A DNA stretch of 64,000 nt from Bacillus sp. J33 (GCF_000518885.1 NZ_JAEL01000010.1:23006-87005); one strand, 5' to 3'. Positions 18,342 through 27,125 are shown, numbered from the stretch's first letter. Numbers and translations are program-made. The notes: a model not told the origin generated them from the letters alone.

Positions 18342-18385
18342 CCCATTTTGACCGAATTTACGGCTAAATGGGCCGATTTTTCGGC
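18342..18385. promoter_or_regulatory. possible upstream activator sites
   Basis: Contains TGACCGAATTT, an inverted repeat CCCATTT / AAATGGG, and the perfect hairpin GCCGA-TTTT-TCGGC. It sits 55-95 bases upstream of the sigma-54 promoter at 18437, where activator sites are expected. Related CCGA-containing sites occur at 25027-25056 before the second sigma-54 promoter. Confidence 0.4.
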
Positions 18386-18436
18386 AGCAATAAATATTCT
18401 AGAAGCAGAGAGCTAGAATTGAAAGCACTTTTATAA

Positions 18437-18453
18437 TTGGCATGATTTTTGCA
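18437..18453 (+). promoter_or_regulatory. sigma-54 (SigL) promoter of alcohol dehydrogenase
   Basis: TTGGCATGATTTTTGCA matches the consensus TTGGCAC-N5-TTGCA. GG (18439-18440) and GC (18451-18452) are exactly 12 bases apart. The gene starts 43 bases downstream. Confidence 0.9.
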
Positions 18454-18495
18454 AGTAAATAGAGTGAATCCAAAAATTGAGGGGAGAAATGTTAC

Positions 18496-19539
18496 ATGTG
18501 TACAAAAAATAATGAAAACAGAACGATGAAAGCAGCAGTGGTGAATGAGTTTAAACAACAATTAGAAATTAAGGAAGTGCTAGTGCCTGAATTAGAATAT
18601 GGAGAAATTCTTGTCAAAATAAAAGCTTGCGGTGTTTGCCATACAGACCTACATGCTGCTCATGGAGACTGGCCAGTAAAACCTAAACTTCCACTTATTC
18701 CAGGTCATGAAGGCGTTGGAATCGTGGAAGAGATAGGAGAAGGTGTTACGTCCATAAAAGTAGGAGATCGAGTTGGTATTCCGTGGCTTTATTCGGCTTG
18801 TGGCGAATGTGAGTATTGCTTAACAGGTCGCGAAACGTTATGCCCAGATCAATTAAATGCTGGCTATTCGGTAGATGGAGGATATGCAGAATATTGTAAA
18901 GCTCCTGCCAACTATGTTGTTAAAATTCCGGAAAACCTTGATTTTGCTGAAGTATCTCCCATTTTCTGTGCAGGGGTTACGACTTATAAAGCATTAAAAG
19001 TGTCAGAAGCAAAGCCAGGAGATTGGGTAGCGATTTATGGAATTGGCGGTCTGGGACATGTTGCACTTCAATATGCCAAAGCAATGGGATTCAATGTCAT
19101 TGCGGTTGATATTCAGGATGACAAACTTGAATTAGCAAAAGAATTAGGAGCTGACCTTACTGTTAATGGACTAAAAGTAGACCCTGTTCAGGAAATTAAA
19201 GAGAAAGTAGGCGGTGTCCAATCGGCTATAAGCGTTGCCGTAACGAAAAAAGCGTTTGAACAAGCTTACAGTTCGGTAAAAAGAGGTGGTACACTAGTGG
19301 TTGTTGGTCTTCCAAATGATGAACTGCCTATTCCTATTTTTGACACTGTGTTAAATGGAGTAACGGTAAAAGGTTCTATTGTCGGGACAAGAAAAGATTT
19401 ACAGGAATCCATAGAATTTGCAGCCCAAGGAAAGGTACGTACAAACATAGAAATTCAACCGCTTGATCGTATTAACGATGTATTTGATCGAATGGAAAGT
19501 GGAAAAATTAATGGGCGTGTTGTTCTAACAATGTCATAA
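18496..19539 (+). CDS. adhT: zinc-dependent alcohol dehydrogenase (ADH-T like)
   Basis: 347-residue NAD-dependent medium-chain alcohol dehydrogenase that interconverts primary alcohols and aldehydes. The catalytic zinc site is in CGVCHTD and GHEGVG; the structural zinc site is the cluster in [17 protein letters not shown]; the nucleotide loop is GIGGLGH. From MKAAVVNEF on, it closely matches the thermostable ADH-T of Geobacillus stearothermophilus as I remember it. The ATG at 18496 is chosen because GGGGAG precedes it by nine bases; the internal ATG at 18526 has no site. Transcription is expected from the sigma-54 promoter at 18437, so an enhancer-binding activator is required. A terminator follows at 19578. 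Confidence 0.93.
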   Translation: MCTKNNENRTMKAAVVNEFKQQLEIKEVLVPELEYGEILVKIKACGVCHTDLHAAHGDWPVKPKLPLIPGHEGVGIVEEIGEGVTSIKVGDRVGIPWLYSACGECEYCLTGRETLCPDQLNAGYSVDGGYAEYCKAPANYVVKIPENLDFAEVSPIFCAGVTTYKALKVSEAKPGDWVAIYGIGGLGHVALQYAKAMGFNVIAVDIQDDKLELAKELGADLTVNGLKVDPVQEIKEKVGGVQSAISVAVTKKAFEQAYSSVKRGGTLVVVGLPNDELPIPIFDTVLNGVTVKGSIVGTRKDLQESIEFAAQGKVRTNIEIQPLDRINDVFDRMESGKINGRVVLTMS

Positions 19540-19577
19540 AAGTATCGATGTAAACATTCATTGGTCTTTTATTTCAA

Positions 19578-19622
19578 GACATAGGGGGAATTTTGAGTCT
19601 TAGATAACCCCCTATGGTTTTA
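19578..19622 (+). terminator. terminator after alcohol dehydrogenase
   Basis: CATAGGGGG (19580-19588) pairs perfectly with CCCCCTATG (19608-19616), followed by GTTTTATT. Confidence 0.8.
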
Positions 19623-19918
19623 TTAAATACTTAAGGAAAATTTCTTCAAGATATCTTAACTAAAGAAAAAGACATTAGTATAAAAATTTGCAGAATGGCT
19701 TTTGTAAATGATTTCTTATAATAGGATAGGATATGTAAAATGTGAGTACAAAAGGAATGGAATTAAGTCCTAGATTAGTAAATTTTTTAAACTTGACAAA
19801 GAAACTATCCATTTATGGTGCAAAATAAATAACTGATAAAAGAGAAGTTATATAATCCTTCTTTTAAATATCCATGTATCCTGAAAAATGTATTTATAAA
19901 GAAAGAGGTGGATTAATC

Positions 19919-20041
19919 ATGCTTCAAAGGATAAGCGATAAACTTTTAATTGATGCGTATGTTAAAGCAGTAACATTGGAGATTGATTCAGACTTTATTG
20001 ATTTGCTAAAAAATGAGATATCCAGAAGGTTTCCAACATAG
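19919..20041 (+). CDS. sda: Sda-like sporulation kinase inhibitor
   Basis: A 40-residue protein with a strong AGAGGTGG site. The pattern ISDKLLIDAYVKA..LEIDSDFIDLLKNEI matches the helical hairpin of Sda (LSDELLIESYFKATEM then RDFIELIENEI in B. subtilis). Sda binds KinA/KinB dimerisation domains and blocks phosphate flow to Spo0A when replication is perturbed. It stands alone between the alcohol dehydrogenase and the convergent regulator operon, and lies in an island with its own histidine kinase. It is shorter than B. subtilis Sda (about 46) at the C terminus. No DnaA box was recognised upstream. Confidence 0.75.
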   Translation: MLQRISDKLLIDAYVKAVTLEIDSDFIDLLKNEISRRFPT

Positions 20042-20247
20042 TTCTTAAAAAGGAACCCTTTAAATAAAAGTGCTTTTACCCTTTGATAGTAAGTTTTTTT
20101 AGCCTCTGGTACATGAAAGCCTATTAAACTTGGTCATACTGATAAAAATGTGTGATCAGTATGAAAAAAAAACAAACCCATTCATAATGAGTTATCTGAG
20201 AGTGGATCTACGATTTTTTCTAATTGTTATTTATTGACCTCAAAACC

Positions 20248-20300
20248 AATAAGGCTAGACTCCAAAACGTGTTCTTTATGTTTTGGAGTCTAGCCTTATT
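20248..20300. terminator. strong hairpin after regulator operon
   Basis: A perfect 21-bp stem (20248-20268 with 20280-20300) and 11-base loop, containing GGCTAGACTCC. It lies 15 bases after the response-regulator stop and converges with the Sda gene. There is no clean U-tract, so it may act as a 3' stabiliser or bidirectional terminator. A smaller hairpin (CATACTGAT / ATCAGTATG) lies at 20135-20163. Confidence 0.7.
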
Positions 20301-20315
20301 ACAGATAAATACAAT

Positions 20316-21791
20316 TCAGTCAAAACCTTGGCTTTCGGGGCAGCTACTTTTTTCGTTTAAGAGGTAACGAAGTTTTCTCATCGTAATTTGTAATCTTTTT
20401 GCAGCCTCTTTTCGGTTTCCGTGTGTATCTTTTAATGCTCGTAAAATAAATGCTTTCCCCACTTGTGACTCCAGCTGTTTAACCTGTGCAAGGATCTCTT
20501 CTAAACTGATTCCTTCTTTTTGTTCAAAGACTGTAAGAGTTTCATTTATCCATTTTTGCAAGTAACTTTCGAGGTGGCTTTTCTGCTTTTCTGTATTTAT
20601 TTGTTTCGTTGTTTTTACGGGAATAGACGATCCTGCAGCATTATTGGATAACGGTAAATCGTTAGCAGTAATGATGGCATGGTTTGTATCCGTTAAAGTA
20701 ACGATTCTTGTAATAAAGTTGGATAATTCGCGCACATTACCTGCCCAGTCATAGTTTTGTAATACTTCAATTGCGTTCTCAGAAAAGGTAATATCTATGT
20801 TTGAATACCGTTGTAGGCAGTGATCAATCAATAAAGGAATATCTTCTTTTCGCTCACGAAGGGGAGGAATCTTTAATTGAACAACATTTAAGCGATAAAA
20901 TAAATCTTCCCTAAATTTCTTTTGTTGAACAGCTTCTTGAAGGTTTTCGTTTGTTGCAGCAACTAAACGAGTATTTGTACGTAAGATGCTTTCACTCCCG
21001 ACACGCATGAATTCACGTGTTTCCAGCACGCGAAGCAACTTCACTTGTATGGAAGGTGAAGCTTCAGCAATTTCATCAAGGAACAGAGTCCCTCTGCTGG
21101 CAATTTCAAATAGACCTTTTCGTTGCTGTGTTGCGCCTGTAAATGCCCCTTTTTCGTGGCCGAACAGTTCACTTTCTAAAAGAGATTCAGAAATTGCTCC
21201 GCAATTTACCCCGATAAAAGATTCATGACTGCGTTGACTTGCTTGATGAATAAAGCGTGATAGCACTTCTTTTCCCGTTCCGGTTTCACCCTCAATTAAG
21301 ATATTTACATTCTTCCCGGCTACCTTATAAGCAGTCTGGATTAACTGATTCATGGTTTCGTTTTGTCCCACGATAAGCCCCACTTCACTGGCTAAGCCTT
21401 TAATGTGTTCATCTGTGGAGGTAACATTTGAAACTAACAGATTATCCACTTGTTTTTCTAGTAAATCAATATTATCAAACGGTTTTTCGATATAATCACT
21501 CGCTCCGAGTTTGATGGCATCAACGGCTGTTTTAATAGTACTGTACCCTGTCATGATGATCGCCTTGCATTTTGGCTGTACTTTCTTTAAATGTTGCAAT
21601 AAGGATAGACCATTCGCATCAGGTAGCTTTAAATCAATCATCGCAGCATGAAAATTTTGCAGAGTAAAGTCTATGGCGGAAAAATCCTTGCCACTGTTGA
21701 CCACCTTGACATGGTATCCTTTTGATGTAAAAAGGTGGGATAGAAAATTGCCAACTTCTTTTTCGTCATCTACAATTAATAAGTTTATCAT
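20316..21791 (-). CDS. NtrC-family sigma-54-dependent response regulator
   Basis: 491 residues. Receiver domain 1-120 with phospho-acceptor Asp53 in AMIDLKL; AAA+ domain about 140-375 with Walker A GETGTGKE (168-175) and the sigma-54 contact loop GAFTGA (about 215-220); C-terminal Fis-type helix-turn-helix (about 445-485, GNRKEAAKRLQITMRKLRYLL). When phosphorylated it should drive SigL-dependent promoters. Its ATG overlaps the kinase stop by ATGA, so it is co-translated with the sensor. The two sigma-54 promoters in this region (18437 and 25163) are the obvious targets, by inference. Confidence 0.93.
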   Translation of the reverse strand: MINLLIVDDEKEVGNFLSHLFTSKGYHVKVVNSGKDFSAIDFTLQNFHAAMIDLKLPDANGLSLLQHLKKVQPKCKAIIMTGYSTIKTAVDAIKLGASDYIEKPFDNIDLLEKQVDNLLVSNVTSTDEHIKGLASEVGLIVGQNETMNQLIQTAYKVAGKNVNILIEGETGTGKEVLSRFIHQASQRSHESFIGVNCGAISESLLESELFGHEKGAFTGATQQRKGLFEIASRGTLFLDEIAEASPSIQVKLLRVLETREFMRVGSESILRTNTRLVAATNENLQEAVQQKKFREDLFYRLNVVQLKIPPLRERKEDIPLLIDHCLQRYSNIDITFSENAIEVLQNYDWAGNVRELSNFITRIVTLTDTNHAIITANDLPLSNNAAGSSIPVKTTKQINTEKQKSHLESYLQKWINETLTVFEQKEGISLEEILAQVKQLESQVGKAFILRALKDTHGNRKEAAKRLQITMRKLRYLLNEKSSCPESQGFD

Positions 21792-23436
21792 GATGTCACC
21801 TCAACATTTTTTGATTGTTGAAGAGGCAATTTTAATGTGAACGTGCTGCCCTTATTGAGTTTACTGCTGACTTCGATTGTTCCCGCGTGCGCTTTCGCGA
21901 TACCAATACTCACAGATAAGCCCAATCCGGTCCCTTTTTCTGTTTCTTTTGTCGTTTGAAAAGGGTGAAAGATTTCAGATAATCTGTTTTCTTCGATTCC
22001 AATTCCGTTATCCATAACGGATAAGTGAACTTCATTTGACTGAAGAGATGTTTTAATGATGATTTCCTTATTTTTTCTAGATGAAAGCTCAAGGGCATCC
22101 TTTGCATTTAAGAGTAAGTTAATAATGATTTGCTCTATCTGTGGCTGGCTTCCTTCAATCAAAGGCAAATTCTCTTGAAGAAAGGGCTTTATCATGATCT
22201 GTTTTTTTCTAATTGATACTTTAGAAGATTAAGCACTTGTGCTACTGCTTCGTTTAAAGAACAAGAATCAAACACATACTCATCCTGACGGGAAAAGGTG
22301 AGTAGGCTTTTAATAATTCGTTTACAGCGATCGCCACAATTCTTTATGTCATTTAGAAGTGGAAACGATGGATCATCCCTTGTTGTGTTCCTTAATAACA
22401 GTTGAGAATTTCCTAAAATAGCGGTTAAAGGACTATTTAATTCATGGGCTACACCGGCAGCCATTTCTCCTATAGCCGCCAGTTTTCCTGAGTGGAGCAA
22501 TTGCACTTCCATTTTTCGTTTTTCTGTTACATCCTTAATATAGGCAATCACCCCATACACCTGGTGTTCATTGTTGTGTACCGGATATGTATATAGTTCA
22601 CAAGTCGAGTGATTTTGTAGATGAATTTCTTTATAGCCTGTTTTTTGGGATTGAAATGTTTCTCTAACAAGTGTTTTACAGGGCTTCTCTAACATGAAAA
22701 AGTCGTCTTTTTCGCTGATGTCAAAAAAGGTTTTAACGGAATCGTTAAACTGAAGCACATTTAAATCTTTATCAAAAACCATAATCATATCATCAACAGC
22801 TTTAAATGTATCCTCCCATTCCTGTTTTCCACGTAATACTTCGCTATATAATTGGGCATTTTCAATACTAACGGCTAGATGATCAGTAAGTTGTTCCAGA
22901 AAAGCAAGATCATCTATACTCCAGTCAGATTCGGCATGGCGGCCAATACTTAAAACCCCAATCCCTTTGTTTTTACTATAAATGGGCAATACCAAAATGG
23001 TTCTTAGGTGAAGAGCATTTAGGCATTCTTTTTCATAAAAGCTGGCATAAGAATCATTTAATCGTTGGAAAATGATTTGTCTATTTTTTAATGCTGACCA
23101 ATAGAGAGAGTGTTCATTTGGTATAGCAGATCCTATTTCCATACAGTGACTGTCTTCTGGATAAACATTTGTTAACGTAAGGTTATCATTACGTAACAAT
23201 AAAAGACTCAAACGATCAAATTGAACGAGTACTCTTAATTTATCTATCATATTTTTTAAAATATCTTCCAACGACATATCAATCTTAATACTTTTCATCA
23301 CTTCATTTATGATTTCTAACTGCATATTTTTCTTTTTCAATTGTTCAACTGTTTTCTTTAATTCTGTGTAATAACTTTTTTTGGAAGATTCCACGCCGGT
23401 TAACAGGGCAATCATTTCATGTTTGTCTTCGAGCAC
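21788..23436 (-). CDS. sensor histidine kinase split by a -1 frameshift
   Basis: Two overlapping frames encode one kinase. Frame 1 (23436-22192, GTG start after AAGGCGGTG) has a coiled N terminus, a GAF domain (about 55-190), a PAS domain (about 205-310) and the HisKA phospho-site GVAHELNSP (His331). It stops shortly after LLKYQLEKN. Frame 2 (22195-21788) carries the whole ATP-binding domain: N-box IIINLLLNAKDA, DNGIGI and GTGLGLS. The junction is A_AAA_AAC (minus strand 22207-22201), a canonical -1 slippery heptamer, two codons before TGA; the TGA overlaps the ATG of frame 2. It may be programmed frameshifting, a split two-piece kinase, or a one-base loss in the A7 run. No transmembrane segments, so it is a cytoplasmic sensor. 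Confidence 0.85.
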
Positions 23437-23450
23437 GATTATTCACCGCC

Positions 23451-24599
23451 TTATAATACGTTTTTTAGTAAGCTTTTAACCTGTTCAAGATCCATATCAC
23501 GGGGGTTGGTAATCATACACGCATCTTCAAGCGCTTCTTGACTTATGAAATCGATCATTTCTTCTGTAATGCCTACCTCTCTTAACCGTTTAGGTATTCC
23601 AATATCAATGGATAACTCTTTAACGAATTGAATAGCTGCATTTCCGGCTTCCCGTTGTGTCAATCCTCTTGTATCAATTCCCATAAATTCAGCCATTTCC
23701 GTAAATCGTCTAGGAGCAGCAATAAAGTTAAAGTCCATTACATAAGGCAGTAGAATGGCATTGATTTCTCCATGGGGCAAGGGGAACTTTCCTCCAATTG
23801 CATGAGAAATCGCATGGGCAGCACCTAAGATGGCATTTGAAAAGGCAAGTCCAGCCTGCAAACTGGCCATTGCCATTGCTTCTTTCGCTTCTTCGTTTGT
23901 TTTAGAAGCTGCTGACGGACGCAAATAGGTGGAGACAAGGGAAAGCGCATTTTTAGCCTGAACATCTGTGAGTGGTGTTGCGGCTATGCTGACATAAGCT
24001 TCAATTGCATGTGTAAGAACATCCATACCAGTTGCTGCAGTTAAACTACTGTCTTTTGTAACGAGTGTGTAAGGATCAATAATAGCAATATCAGGCACTA
24101 ATGTCTTAGATATAATCGTCATTTTCTTTTTTTGATTAGAGTCAACTATAATGGAAAATTGAGATACTTCAGAGCCTGAACCAGCAGTGGTCATAATCAT
24201 AATCATTGGGGGAAGAGGGTTTTCAATTTTATCTATGCCCTCATAATCACTGATTTTTCCTCCGTTAGTAGCAAGTATGGCAATGGCTTTAGCCGCGTCT
24301 AATGCGCTGCCGCCTCCAACTCCTATAATGGCATCACACTCATGCTCGATAAAAGCACGACAGCCATCAACAACTTCTGTATCCTTTGGGTCCGTTGTTA
24401 TATCGATGAATGTTGCAAAGGGCAATTGGGATTCTTTACAGATATCCATAACTTTTTCCAGCCATCCAGCTTTCGCAACGCCATCATCACTTACAATCAA
24501 TACTTTCTTCGCTCCAAGCCGCAGGCAAGCATCACCCGCCTGTCTTATCGCGTTTTTACCAAAAATAATTTCAGGTGTTACAAATTTATTAATGTGCAT
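23451..24599 (-). CDS. iron-containing (group III) alcohol dehydrogenase
   Basis: About 382-residue NAD(P)-dependent alcohol dehydrogenase. Nucleotide motif GVGGGSALDAAKAIA; metal ligands in GMDVLTHAIEAYVS (Asp, His), then AAHAISHAIGGKFPLPHG (two His). The family includes 1,3-propanediol, methanol and ErcA-type dehydrogenases, so the natural alcohol cannot be assigned. GTG at 24608 is possible, but the ATG at 24599 has AGGTG at six bases. It is the first gene of an operon with the kinase (14-base gap) and regulator. ErcA-type enzymes in other bacteria likewise sit beside sensor kinases in alcohol-oxidation regulation, which fits the neighbourhood. Confidence 0.93.
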   Translation of the reverse strand: MHINKFVTPEIIFGKNAIRQAGDACLRLGAKKVLIVSDDGVAKAGWLEKVMDICKESQLPFATFIDITTDPKDTEVVDGCRAFIEHECDAIIGVGGGSALDAAKAIAILATNGGKISDYEGIDKIENPLPPMIMIMTTAGSGSEVSQFSIIVDSNQKKKMTIISKTLVPDIAIIDPYTLVTKDSSLTAATGMDVLTHAIEAYVSIAATPLTDVQAKNALSLVSTYLRPSAASKTNEEAKEAMAMASLQAGLAFSNAILGAAHAISHAIGGKFPLPHGEINAILLPYVMDFNFIAAPRRFTEMAEFMGIDTRGLTQREAGNAAIQFVKELSIDIGIPKRLREVGITEEMIDFISQEALEDACMITNPRDMDLEQVKSLLKNVL

Positions 24600-24638
24600 G
24601 ATTATCACCTATTGAAAGTTTATTATTATATTACTTTT

Positions 24639-24989
24639 CTACATTACGGATGAAATGGCTTGTTTTGCATTTGTTGATTCGGAACCTCGCCGGTATAAAA
24701 ACATTTGGGTGACATTCCCGGTCTTCGTATAAAGTATGATATACCAAAAGACAATCATACTCTTCCAGTACAGGAAAAACTGCTTTCCTGCAAGAAAGAT
24801 CCTGCCCCATTCCTTTGCGAGCTCTTCCGCTTGTTCTCTACTTTTTGCAGGGTCCGAGCAAATATCACGGATGATCGTTTTGAATTTTATTTGCTTTTGG
24901 CTGCTGAATGTACTTATAGCAAATTTGGCTGCCTCATATTGCCCTCGTTCAGTTCGTGCAGTTGTTCCAGTTAATGAAAATAATAATTT
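24639..24989 (-). pseudogene. start-less coding remnant of unknown family
   Basis: An open frame of about 115 codons on the minus strand directly upstream of the iron alcohol dehydrogenase. Composition is protein-like (GTTARTERGQYEAAKFAIS, then a hydrophobic stretch with several Trp and Phe). No ATG, GTG or TTG lies near its beginning and a TAA closes the frame upstream, so it looks like the tail of a truncated gene. The family is not recognised. The rest of 24990-25160 holds only the CCGA-type sites and the sigma-54 promoter. Confidence 0.35.
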
Positions 24990-25026
24990 TTATAAGCATG
25001 AAAAAAACCTCGCCCTTTTTGTTCTA

Positions 25027-25056
25027 TATTCGGACAGAGTCTAAAAATCGGACATG
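25027..25056. promoter_or_regulatory. possible activator sites before amidase operon
   Basis: TCGGACA occurs twice with an 18-base period (near 25030 and 25048), about 110-135 bases upstream of the sigma-54 promoter. The complement, TGTCCGA(T/A)TT, resembles TGACCGAATTT before the alcohol dehydrogenase promoter. Shared activator binding is a guess. Confidence 0.35.
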
Positions 25057-25162
25057 CTCCTATAATCCATTCTACCATAACAAAATCTGACTTTTTTGAA
25101 AATAACGTCTCTTTTTGCTACAGACATATCCTCTCTCTCCTTAATATAAATAGGGTTTTCTT

Positions 25163-25179
25163 TTGGCATGGTTTTTGCA
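25163..25179 (+). promoter_or_regulatory. sigma-54 (SigL) promoter of amidase operon
   Basis: TTGGCATGGTTTTTGCA, nearly identical to the promoter at 18437 (one base different), with the required GG-N10-GC spacing. It lies 100 bases before the small-protein start. Confidence 0.9.
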
Positions 25180-25278
25180 ATAAAAGTGATGCAGGAAGGA
25201 GGGATTCATGCAGTTATGGATGGGTTTAATAAGAAGTATTTTGCCTAATAAACACATTAAATAAGGAGAGGATTTTAA

Positions 25279-25461
25279 TTGGATTTGTCAATTCGCAATT
25301 TACTGGTAAGTAAAGGCATACAAACACCGGAAAATCATCTTGAAATGTTGGAAATTCGCTGGGAACGCCTTGAAACGTTCAAAAAGGATCTGAATCACGT
25401 CAAATTAGACGACCAAGATATTGCACTTCGCCATATTCCAGGAGGGGATCATGTTGAGTAA
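25279..25461 (+). CDS. 60-residue putative small partner of the amidase
   Basis: TTG start after AAGGAGAGG; stop overlaps the amidase start by 11 bases, so the two are translationally coupled. The sequence is amphipathic (a long predicted helix around LEMLEIRWERLETFKKDL) and ends in DIALRHIPGGD. Position and size recall GatC and AtzG, small proteins that wrap around and activate amidase-signature partners. I infer the same role here; no direct family match can be claimed. Confidence 0.6.
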   Translation: MDLSIRNLLVSKGIQTPENHLEMLEIRWERLETFKKDLNHVKLDDQDIALRHIPGGDHVE

Positions 25462-26869
25462 AGAAATTGTTTCAATGTCAGTAGAAGAATTAGCTCCTTT
25501 AATCCAAAAAAGAGTCATTTCTCCTGTAGAATTAACACAAACCGTTTTGGATCATGCCGAATCACAAAATGACCGAATTAATGCTTTTATTAAAATCGAT
25601 CGTAAACAAGCTGAAGAAACGGCCCTAAAGGCTGAAAAGGATATTGCAAATGGCGATTACCGTGGAATGTACCATGGCATTCCGATGGGGATTAAAGATA
25701 ATTTATATTTTAAAAATGAAGTGACAACAATGGCATCGAAAATCCATAATGAATTTGTCTCCGACTTTGATGCTACTGTAATCAGCAAATTAAGGGAAGC
25801 AGGCGTAGTCTTTATTGGCAAATTGAACATGCACGAATATGCTTGGGGTATTACAAATAACAATCCTCACTTTGGCGCTTGTCGGAATCCTTGGGATACT
25901 GAAAAAATCCCCGGTGGTTCGAGCGGAGGTTCCGGCGCTGCTGTTGCCGCAGATATGAGTGTTGCTTCGCTAGGTACGGATACAGCCGGATCAGTCAGAA
26001 TTCCTTCTTCCGCATGTGGAATTGTCGGGTTAAAACCAACGCATGGCAGAGTAAGTAAATTTGGATGTTTCCCGCTTTCATGGTCACTTGATCACATTGG
26101 TCCGATGACGAAAACAGTGAAAGATGCTGCAGGGCTGTTGGAAATTATTGCAGGTTATGATAAAAACGACCCAACCTCTTTAAATGTTCCGGTAGGAAAT
26201 TATTCAAATCAATTAACACCTGATGTTAAAAATTTAGTGATCGGGATTAATGAGGAATATTTCTTCAAACATGTTGATTCGGAAATTGAACAACTGGTTC
26301 GAAAAGGAATTCAAATGCTGGTTGATGAAGGCGCTAAAGTGGAAGAAGTTGCTATTCCGTCGTTGAAATATGCTGAGTATGCCGAAATGATCACCATTTT
26401 GACGGAAGCCGCAGCGATTCATCATCGCAACCTTTTAAAAAGACCCGAACAATTTGGCGACGATATTCGGCTTCTCTTAGAATTGGGGGAAATTCCTTCA
26501 GCCGTAGACTATCTGCAGGCGCAACAGCTAAGAAGACAAATCAAACAAGAGTTTCAACATGCTCTCAATCGAGCAGACGTGTTAATTACACCAACCTTGC
26601 CGATCATTCCGCCAAAAATAGGAGAAGATTATGCTGATTTAAATGGAGAAAAAGTGGATCTTGTTGACCATATCATCCGTTTTACTGGACCAAGCAATCT
26701 AACCGGACTCCCTGCTTTAACGGTGCCGTGTGGGCTTAAAAATGGAATGCCTGTCGGATTGCAAATCATTGGATCAGCATTCAAAGAAGAAACAGTATTA
26801 AATGTTGGCTTTGCATTAGAAAAAATGAACCTGATGAAAGGCAAAAAACCTAATCTAGTTATCTTTTAA
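25451..26869 (+). CDS. amidase-signature-family amidohydrolase
   Basis: 472-residue Ser-cisSer-Lys hydrolase. Catalytic Lys is in GIPMGIKDN; the Gly/Ser-rich signature GGSSGGSGAAVAADM carries the cis-Ser and, further on, DTAGSVRIP holds the nucleophile Ser. Members release ammonia from amides, including GatA, AtzE and other amidases. The better start is the ATG at 25451, preceded by AGGAGGGG; an in-frame ATG at 25421 lacks a site and overlaps the small gene. GatB does not follow, so it is unlikely to be the tRNA amidotransferase. The operon has a sigma-54 promoter, which in Bacilli often marks nitrogen or carbon scavenging. A highly structured non-coding stretch follows. Confidence 0.9.
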   Translation: MLSKEIVSMSVEELAPLIQKRVISPVELTQTVLDHAESQNDRINAFIKIDRKQAEETALKAEKDIANGDYRGMYHGIPMGIKDNLYFKNEVTTMASKIHNEFVSDFDATVISKLREAGVVFIGKLNMHEYAWGITNNNPHFGACRNPWDTEKIPGGSSGGSGAAVAADMSVASLGTDTAGSVRIPSSACGIVGLKPTHGRVSKFGCFPLSWSLDHIGPMTKTVKDAAGLLEIIAGYDKNDPTSLNVPVGNYSNQLTPDVKNLVIGINEEYFFKHVDSEIEQLVRKGIQMLVDEGAKVEEVAIPSLKYAEYAEMITILTEAAAIHHRNLLKRPEQFGDDIRLLLELGEIPSAVDYLQAQQLRRQIKQEFQHALNRADVLITPTLPIIPPKIGEDYADLNGEKVDLVDHIIRFTGPSNLTGLPALTVPCGLKNGMPVGLQIIGSAFKEETVLNVGFALEKMNLMKGKKPNLVIF

Positions 26870-26874
26870 CTCTA

Positions 26875-27030
26875 CGGGGTGGTGTCAGCGACGCTGGTAC
26901 TACCCCATACCCATCAAGCAAACGCTGAAGAATGCTTAGAGTAGAGACGTTTCTGTAAGACACCCTCTAAGTCAATATTTACGGTTTTGCACCTTTCTCA
27001 ATACACAAAGTCATGCGGGTTGTATTGAAG
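26875..27030 (+). ncRNA. structured-RNA-like segment, possible orphan transposon-end RNA
   Basis: Three stem-loops in succession: GGGGTGGT with ACTACCCC (about 26877-26905, with inner CAGC-GAC-GCTG); CTTAGAG with CTCTAAG (26935-26971); TCAATACA with TGTATTGA (26998-27028). All outer stems are perfect or nearly so, well above chance. The arrangement recalls the right-end guide RNAs of IS200/IS605-type TnpB elements, but there is no tnpB here. It could also be an amidase 3' regulatory RNA. Confidence 0.4.
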
Positions 27031-27066
27031 GCTGAATAAAAGCAGGTGAATACCTTTAATAATAAG

Positions 27067-27110
27067 TTAAGAGACAATTTAATATAGAATTGCCTCTTTC
27101 CTTTTAATCA
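27067..27110. terminator. convergent terminator
   Basis: AAGAG-CAATT pairs with AATTG-CTCTT, followed on the plus strand by T-rich sequence. It separates the amidase unit from the convergent YdeI-like gene. Confidence 0.5.
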
Positions 27111-27125
27111 TTTTTTCAAATTTTG

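Noticed and set aside
20135..20163. Intrinsic terminator for the Sda-like gene
   Set aside because: The hairpin is followed by A residues on the plus strand; without a U-tract it is only a stem.
22192..22200. UGA read as selenocysteine at the kinase junction
   Set aside because: The two parts are in different frames, so UGA recoding cannot join them; a -1 shift does.
24609..24740. A third sigma-54 promoter before the Fe alcohol dehydrogenase
   Set aside because: Nearest GC/CC pairs on the plus strand have 8, 11 or 13 bases between them, not the 10 required.
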